A stretch of 18,094 nucleotides of DNA from NCBI GenBank assembly GCA_037383845.1, contig JARRON010000046.1, positions 1-18,094 of the forward strand, written 5' to 3'. Below are positions 13,532 through 18,094 of this stretch, one piece after another (the first letter of the stretch is position 1; every line of letters begins with the position of its first letter). The notes under the pieces were generated by a model, which searched no databases, was not told the DNA's origin, and saw only the letters and a program-made list of their open reading frames with translations. The stretch is from JARRON01 sp037383845. Its GTDB lineage: Bacteria; Pseudomonadota; Gammaproteobacteria; Steroidobacterales; XN24. The position numbers were made by a program, and so were the translations under genes.

Positions 13532-14290
13532 TCACCTTCGGACCTCTGCCACCACCGGCTGGCGGGCGTCCCGCATGCAGGTCAGTATCACCCGGTGCAG
13601 GTCCGGATCCAGGTCGAGAGCGGCCCTGGCCGCGGCGGTCGCCAGCGCCTCCCGCTGCGGGTCGTCCACGGCGTTCAGCACCGGCACGAAGAGGGTGTCG
13701 CCGGTGCCGCTGCCAAGCCCCTCCGGACTGGCAATGAGGCGGCCCATGTGTTCCGGCCCGAATATCTCCCCCGGGGCGCAGCCCGTGACTGCGGACACCA
13801 GGTCCACCCGGTGGGCAATGCGGTCCGTGAGGGGTTCGCCGATCGCCCTGGCGGACAGGACGCCGATGACCGTCCGGGTATCCGGCGGCAGGACCGGCTC
13901 GTACTGCCGGGGCGCCTTGATCCAGCGCATCCGGGCGCCGTCGGCCTTGACGAACGTGGCCTCGAATCTGCCCAGCGCGTGCAGCCGGGTGATGGTCTCG
14001 GGTTCCAGTCCGCCGTGGCGGCCAGGCTTGCCCTCGGTGCCGAACAGTGCTGCCCGTCGGACCGCGGCCAGCTCTGCTGCCCGGCCCAGCAGTTCCGCGT
14101 CGCGGGCCACGAACCCGGTGAAACCGAGTTCTTCCGGGGGATGAGTTGTGTGCACCGTCGTCGTAAAGGCGATCCTGCCGGGATGGGCGGCAGCCAGGGC
14201 GTACAGCACGGTCTTTTTCCCGCCGGCGCCCACGGCGCAGACGATCCCCGAGCGGGCGGCCATCAGGTCCAGCAGTTCCGGCTGACTCAT
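13532..14290 (-). CDS. yqeC: YqeC-type (selenium/molybdenum hydroxylase) accessory protein
   Basis: 252 residues; ATG at 14290, 6 nt after the preceding stop. A modified P-loop GAGGKKT (21-27) after a short hydrophobic strand, then FTTTVHTTHPP (42-52), KADGARMRWIKAP (115-127) and TGCAPGEIFGPEHM place it in the YqeC family (TIGR03172). In other bacteria yqeC travels with yqeB, mobA-like mocA and selenium-dependent molybdenum hydroxylases, where it is thought to be needed for maturation of the cofactor. Here it sits among moaB, moeA and mobA with no hydroxylase in view. The exact reaction is unknown. Ends 7 nt before the MoaD-like start. Confidence 0.8.
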   Translation of the reverse strand: MSQPELLDLMAARSGIVCAVGAGGKKTVLYALAAAHPGRIAFTTTVHTTHPPEELGFTGFVARDAELLGRAAELAAVRRAALFGTEGKPGRHGGLEPETITRLHALGRFEATFVKADGARMRWIKAPRQYEPVLPPDTRTVIGVLSARAIGEPLTDRIAHRVDLVSAVTGCAPGEIFGPEHMGRLIASPEGLGSGTGDTLFVPVLNAVDDPQREALATAAARAALDLDPDLHRVILTCMRDARQPVVAEVRR

Positions 14291-14296
14291 GGCGGC

Positions 14297-15370
14297 TCAC
14301 ACAGCCCGGACGCAGAGGATGCGAGGCAGATAGCCCGCCACCTGCTGCCAGCTCCCGGCTTCGTCGCGGCTGGCGAAGAGGTGGCCCCCGGAGGTGCCGA
14401 AGTAGACTCCGCAGGGATCCTGGTCGTCGGTGTCCATGGCTTCCCGGAGTACCGTAATCCAGGCGTTCTCCCGGGGCAGGCCGTCGCTGCAGGAGGCCCA
14501 GCTCGCTCCCGCGTCCCGGCTGACGAATACCCGCAGACGGCCGTCGACCACGGTGCGCAGATGGGCACCGGACTCGGGGATCTGGAACACCGTGTCGGGC
14601 TCCCCGGGGTGGACCGTGATGGCATAGCCGAAGTCCCCGGGCAGGCCTTCCGTGATCTCCGTCCAGCTGCGCGCGCCGTCGTCGCTGCGATACGTGCCGT
14701 TGTAACACTGCCGGTACAGGCGCTCGGGCCGCCCGGGGTGCATCACCAGGCGGTGGACGTTGTGACCTGACTCCGGGTAGCGGTTCGGCAGGTTCTCCGC
14801 CCGCACGCCCTGGTTTGCCGGCGACCAGCTGGCCCCGCCGTCGGTGCTGCGATAGACGCCGCCGGCGGAGATCCCGCAATAGACGTTGGATGGTTCCCGG
14901 GGGTCCACGTAGATGGAGTGCAGGGAGAACCCGCCTTTGGCCGGCTCCCAGGTGTCCCGGGTGGGATGGTCGTTGAGGGATTCCACCGCCGCCCAGGACG
15001 CTGCTCCATCCTCGCTGGTGAAAAGACCGGCCGGGTCGATGCCGGCGTACAGACGGGTCCCGTCCGGCGACGCGGCGAGGAACCAGATGGCCTTCAGGCT
15101 GGACGGACGGGTGCCGGGCGGGTGATGGGGCGCCGCCTCGAGGGCATCCCAGGAATCGCCGCCGTCAGTGCTCCTGTAAACGTGGGCTCCCCACACGGAA
15201 TGACGCGCCGCGGCGTAGACGATCGAGGGGTCCGCCGGCGAGACGCACAGGTGAATGATCTCGTAGCCGGGCATGTGGGGCCCGTCCATGCTCCAGTGCG
15301 CCCGGTCTGCGTCCGAACGCAGGCGGAACAGGCCCTTCTGGGTGCCGACGAAAAGGGTTTGAGCGGCCAT
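14297..15370 (-). CDS. Six-Asp-box (BNR/sialidase-like) beta-propeller protein
   Basis: 357 residues, no signal peptide, so probably cytoplasmic. Six Asp-boxes of the form S-x-D-x-(G/A)-x-S-W are spaced 50-56 residues apart: 67-74 (STDGGDSW), 119-126 (SEDGAASW), 175-182 (STDGGASW), 229-236 (SDDGARSW), 284-291 (SRDAGASW), 334-341 (SRDEAGSW). That is a beta-propeller of sialidase/Vps10/WD40-like architecture. Such proteins are often named exo-alpha-sialidase automatically, but no sialidase Arg triad or FRIP motif is visible, so glycosidase activity is not supported. It is embedded in a Mo-cofactor operon (4 nt after moaB, 6 nt before yqeC); I recall such propellers beside MoaD-like genes in other bacteria. 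Role unknown, perhaps a scaffold for cofactor or enzyme maturation. Confidence 0.8.
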   Translation of the reverse strand: MAAQTLFVGTQKGLFRLRSDADRAHWSMDGPHMPGYEIIHLCVSPADPSIVYAAARHSVWGAHVYRSTDGGDSWDALEAAPHHPPGTRPSSLKAIWFLAASPDGTRLYAGIDPAGLFTSEDGAASWAAVESLNDHPTRDTWEPAKGGFSLHSIYVDPREPSNVYCGISAGGVYRSTDGGASWSPANQGVRAENLPNRYPESGHNVHRLVMHPGRPERLYRQCYNGTYRSDDGARSWTEITEGLPGDFGYAITVHPGEPDTVFQIPESGAHLRTVVDGRLRVFVSRDAGASWASCSDGLPRENAWITVLREAMDTDDQDPCGVYFGTSGGHLFASRDEAGSWQQVAGYLPRILCVRAV

Positions 15371-15374
15371 GCCG

Positions 15375-15893
15375 TCAGTGTTCGAGCAGTCGCGGCATCA
15401 GCTCCGCCAGGTTGCACGGACGGGTCCGGTAGTCCAGCTGGGCGGAGATAAGCTGGTCCCAGGCGGTGGCGCAGGCGCCGCTGGAACCCGGCACGCAAAA
15501 CACGTAGGTGCCATTGGCCACGCCGGCGACGGCGCGGGACTGCATGGTGGAGGTGCGAATCTGGTCGAAGGAGACGGCCCGGAAGGTTTCGCCGAAGCCC
15601 TCGATGATCTTGTCCAGGAGGGGCGCCACCGCCTCCGGCGTTCCGTCCCGGCCGGTGACGCCGGTGCCGCCGGTTGTGATCACCACCTGCACGGCGTCAT
15701 CGGCAATCCACGCCGAGACCGCCGCCCGGATCCGGTAGATGTCGTCCGGAACGATCAGCTTCTCGGCGCAGCGGTGTCCGGCCTCAGTCAGCCGGTCTAC
15801 GAGCAGGCGGCCCGACTTGTCCGTTTCTTCGGTGCGGGAGTCGGACACCGTCAGCACCGCAATGTCCAGGGGGATGAATTCTCTGTCGCTCAT
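15375..15893 (-). CDS. moaB: Molybdenum cofactor biosynthesis protein MoaB
   Basis: 172 residues. IAVLTVSDSRTEETDKSG (11-28), VVITTGGTGVTGRDGTPEAV (70-89) and VFCVPGSSGACATAWDQLI (131-149) are the MoaB/MogA motifs; the PGSSGA loop in place of PGNP is MoaB-like. In bacteria without MogA, MoaB is taken to adenylylate molybdopterin before Mo insertion by MoeA. Length is normal. Ends 4 nt before the propeller gene and starts 16 nt after the moeA stop, so it is firmly within the operon. Confidence 0.92.
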   Translation of the reverse strand: MSDREFIPLDIAVLTVSDSRTEETDKSGRLLVDRLTEAGHRCAEKLIVPDDIYRIRAAVSAWIADDAVQVVITTGGTGVTGRDGTPEAVAPLLDKIIEGFGETFRAVSFDQIRTSTMQSRAVAGVANGTYVFCVPGSSGACATAWDQLISAQLDYRTRPCNLAELMPRLLEH

Positions 15894-15909
15894 CAGGCCA
15901 CCGCTCGGA

Positions 15910-17181
15910 TCAGGCCAGGCACTGGAAGGGCTGGATCAGGACTTCCTCGCCGGCCTCGACCCGGCCCCGGTCTTGTTCCAGGACGATGAAGCAGTTGGCC
16001 TCGCACACGGACCTGAGAATTCCCGAGCCCTGGTGGCCGGTGCTCTCCACGGCATAACGGCCGTCGGCTTCCCGGCGGAAGACGCCCCGCTGGAATTCCA
16101 GCCGGCCGGGCTTCTTCTTCAGCCTGTTGCCCGCCACCGCCGTGAGGGTCAGCGGGGGTTCCGGGGCCTCCACGCCGGCAAGGCGCTGGAGGGCGGGCTG
16201 AACCAGCTGGTAGAAGGTGGCCATGACCGAGACCGGGTTGCCCGGCAGCCCGAAGAACCAGGCGCCGTCCAGGCGGCCGAAGGCGATGGGGCGGCCGGGC
16301 TTCATGGCCACGGTCCAGAATCCCACCTCGCCCAGCCGGTCCAGGGTGTCGGTGACGAAGTCCGCTTCGCCAACCGACACGCCGCCGGAGGTAATGACCG
16401 CGTCGGCCCGCTTGCCTGCCTCGGTGAAGGCCGCTTCGATCGCTGCCGGCTCGTCCCGGGCCACGCCGAGGTCGATGATCTCCACGTCCAGTCGCTTCAG
16501 CATGCCGAACAGGCTGTAGCGATTGCTGTCGTAGATCTGCCCGTCGCCCAGGGGACGCCCGATGGATACGAGTTCATCGCCGGTGGAAAAGAAGGCCACC
16601 CGCGGCCGGCGGCGAACCGGCAGTTCGCTGATACCGAGGGATGCCACCAGGCCCAGGTGGGCCGGGCGCAGGTAGCTTCCGGCCGGCAGCGCGGCTTCGC
16701 CCCGGGCCAGGTCTTCACCGGCGGCGCGCACGTTCTGCCCCGCGCGGTGTCCGGCGCCGATAAAGGCCACGTCGTTTTCCCGGCGGACCTGCTCCTGCAT
16801 GACCACGGTATCGGCGCCCTCCGGCACCGTGGCGCCCGTCATGATGCGAACGCATTCGCCGGATCCCACCGAACCGTCGAAGGGATGCCCGGCCCAGGAG
16901 GTCCCGATGACGCGGAATCCCCGTTCACCGTCGCCGGGCAGGTCGCCGGATGCCACGGCGTAGCCGTCCATGGCGGAGTTCCGGTGCGACGGAACATCCA
17001 CCTCAGAGATCACGTCGGCGGCGAGGATCCGGCCCAGCGCGTCACGCAGCGCCACGGTTTCCGAGCCTTCGACGGGAGTGATCTGTTCCAGCATCCTGGC
17101 GCGGGCTTCCTCCAGGCTCAGCGAGGCCTTGCCGTGCCCGCAGCCGGCGTTGTCCCGAAAGCTCTTGACCGGTTCAGCCAT
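15910..17181 (-). CDS. moeA: Molybdopterin molybdenumtransferase MoeA
   Basis: 423 residues from the ATG at 17181; the frame is open further upstream but overlaps mobA there and loses family likeness. Motifs in order: NSAMDGYAV (68-76), RIMTGATVPEGADTVVMQE (112-130), FFSTGDEL (197-204), IYDSNRYSLFGMLK (216-229), ITSGGVSVGEADFV (263-276), MKPGRPIAFG (293-302), GLPGNPVSVM (311-320). MoeA inserts molybdate into adenylylated molybdopterin to give active cofactor. The N-terminal extension contains CGHGK (14-18), a short Cys/His segment not found in E. coli MoeA. A 55-nt gap separates it from mobA. Assignment is secure; Mo versus W preference cannot be read. Confidence 0.95.
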   Translation of the reverse strand: MAEPVKSFRDNAGCGHGKASLSLEEARARMLEQITPVEGSETVALRDALGRILAADVISEVDVPSHRNSAMDGYAVASGDLPGDGERGFRVIGTSWAGHPFDGSVGSGECVRIMTGATVPEGADTVVMQEQVRRENDVAFIGAGHRAGQNVRAAGEDLARGEAALPAGSYLRPAHLGLVASLGISELPVRRRPRVAFFSTGDELVSIGRPLGDGQIYDSNRYSLFGMLKRLDVEIIDLGVARDEPAAIEAAFTEAGKRADAVITSGGVSVGEADFVTDTLDRLGEVGFWTVAMKPGRPIAFGRLDGAWFFGLPGNPVSVMATFYQLVQPALQRLAGVEAPEPPLTLTAVAGNRLKKKPGRLEFQRGVFRREADGRYAVESTGHQGSGILRSVCEANCFIVLEQDRGRVEAGEEVLIQPFQCLA

Positions 17182-17236
17182 GTCCTGGTCTCTCGTGCTC
17201 GTGTTGTTGGCGCCGGAACGGTTCCAGAAGCAGCAA

Positions 17237-17896
17237 CTACGTCGCGCTGCCGCGGTTGCCTTCCTGCAGTCGCGCCTCCAGGGCGTCCCGCTCTTCCGGC
17301 TTGTTGACGTTGATGAAGGTGTCCGCCCGATCCGACAGATCCACCCGGGTAGTGTCGTGGCGGGCGAACCAGCGATCGATCTTGCGCTCGCCGGAGGCCA
17401 GCCAGTCTTCCAGGTCCCCCCGGAGCGAGGTCCGCGCCAGGGCGAACACCGGCTGCAGCCGCTGGCCGTCATAGGCCACGGCGATGTCTGCCGACTCGGC
17501 GACGCACGCGGAATATAAGCGGTCCACGAGGTCCCGGGCTACCAGGGGCGAGTCGCAGGGGGCCGTGATGACGAACTCGGTGTCCGCGTGGCTCATTCCC
17601 GTGGCCAGTCCCGCCAGGGGGCCCAGGAAACCCGGTTGCACGTCGCCGACCACGTCGAACCCGAATCCGGCGTACGCATCCAGGTTCCGGTTGGCATTCA
17701 CCAGCACCCGGGCCACCTGGGGCGCGATGGCGTCCAGCACCCAGGCGATCATGGGCCGGCCCGCCAGGGGGACCAGTCCCTTGTCCGTGCCGCCCATCCG
17801 GGTGGCCCGCCCGCCGGCGAGCACCAGGGCGGTCACCTCCTCCCGGGCTGGCCCCGGCGCGCCCTCAACCACCGGGCCTTCCGCCAGGTGGTGCAC
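17237..17896 (-). CDS. mobA: Molybdenum cofactor guanylyltransferase MobA
   Basis: 219 residues as opened from GTG at 17896. LVLAGGRATRMGGTDKGL (24-41) is the GTP-binding signature; VVGDVQPGFLGPLAGLATGM (82-101), TAPCDSPLV (111-119) and INVNKPEE (195-202) complete the family pattern. MobA joins GMP to Mo-molybdopterin to make the bis-MGD type cofactor of DMSO-reductase family enzymes. The start is unsure: residues 1-20 are not conserved, no clear Shine-Dalgarno precedes 17896, and GTGs at residues 9 (GGAAGG upstream) and 21 are alternatives. First gene of the minus-strand Mo unit, so the promoter should lie within 17897-18094. Confidence 0.92.
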   Translation of the reverse strand: MHHLAEGPVVEGAPGPAREEVTALVLAGGRATRMGGTDKGLVPLAGRPMIAWVLDAIAPQVARVLVNANRNLDAYAGFGFDVVGDVQPGFLGPLAGLATGMSHADTEFVITAPCDSPLVARDLVDRLYSACVAESADIAVAYDGQRLQPVFALARTSLRGDLEDWLASGERKIDRWFARHDTTRVDLSDRADTFINVNKPEERDALEARLQEGNRGSAT

Positions 17897-18094
17897 AGGG
17901 GCCGGGAGGCCGGCTGAAGACGTTAATCCGGTGTGTCATGGGGAATCGGGCGGGGGGCGCCCTGGCATCCGTGTGCAGTGAACCGAGCCAGTCATGATGC
18001 CCGGAACACCACACTTCGTCATCCCCGGGGAACACGGCCGGGCCTCACAGGTCATAGGGGATTCCAGGTGGTGCAAAATGACGCGATAATGGGA
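17897..18094. other. Region upstream of mobA, no gene supported
   Basis: 198 bp to the window edge. Only very short frames (about 31-40 codons) are open on either strand, with no ribosome site or recognisable motif. CCAGGTGGTGCA occurs at 18064-18075 and again at 17884-17895 over the mobA start. This should hold the promoter of the Mo operon, but no convincing -35/-10 pair could be assigned. Confidence 0.4.

Noticed and set aside
14297..15370. Calling the propeller protein a sialidase
   Set aside because: Asp-boxes alone are structural. The catalytic Arg triad and FRIP motif are not visible, and there is no signal peptide.
13268..17307. Long open frames on the plus strand (13268-14770, 15739-17307) and in other minus frames (13521-14879)
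   Set aside because: They overlap yqeC, the propeller, moaB and moeA, have no recognisable motifs, and show Arg/Pro/Gly-rich shadow composition.
17897..18094. Moco riboswitch upstream of mobA
   Set aside because: Some GC-rich stem-like sequence is present near the start, but I could not assemble the conserved core by eye; a covariance-model search would be needed.

Overview
The window is a GC-rich, densely packed chromosomal segment. The gene content (CioAB-type cytochrome bd oxidase, a TonB-dependent receptor with its periplasmic partner, a CigR-like protein, a MoaB/MoeA/MobA cluster) points to a Gram-negative proteobacterium. I would guess a sulfur-type gammaproteobacterium such as Ectothiorhodospiraceae, but that is an inference from gene style only. 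No tRNA, rRNA, CRISPR array, transposase or phage gene was seen.

Left part (1-4969). On the minus strand an output-less membrane sensor (399-1694) is followed 6 nt later by the first 106 codons of an EamA/DMT transporter. That gene is cut at position 75, where the sequence folds back: bases 1-74 are an exact inverted copy of 381-454. Divergent from the sensor is a secreted DUF1028 protein with a TPR-like tail. It converges on a YugP-type membrane zinc metallopeptidase. Divergent from the peptidase is a two-gene plus-strand unit: a bacterial protein resembling the core of archaeal TiaS, overlapped for 53 nt by a small multi-pass membrane protein.

Middle (5036-10448). A TonB-dependent receptor carrying a 15-glycine tract is transcribed divergently from a TupA/tungstate-type periplasmic binding protein. 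The 403-bp gap between them holds an AT-rich island with repeated TGGTCT/AGACCA elements, a plausible promoter and a run of strong hairpins. Next come a membrane-anchored DsbA-like thioredoxin-fold protein, a small CigR-like secreted protein and, on the minus strand, a lipoprotein.

Right part (10493-17896, all minus strand). A cydA-cydB-DUF2474 operon encodes a short-Q-loop bd oxidase with a 49-aa membrane microprotein. Upstream of it in the transcription direction is a molybdenum-cofactor cluster read mobA, moeA, moaB, six-Asp-box beta-propeller, yqeC, MoaD/ThiS-like protein, with gaps of 4-55 nt. The genes are those of cofactor maturation (MPT adenylylation, Mo insertion, nucleotide attachment, YqeC-type hydroxylase accessory) rather than early MPT synthesis; moaA, moaC, moaE and any molybdoenzyme are absent from the window.

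The most attractive untested idea is that the TonB receptor, the TupA-like binding protein and perhaps the TiaS-like/membrane-protein pair form an oxyanion or metal-complex acquisition system that feeds the Mo/W cofactor genes to the right. The sequence shows proximity, divergent promoters and family resemblance; the link in function is inference.
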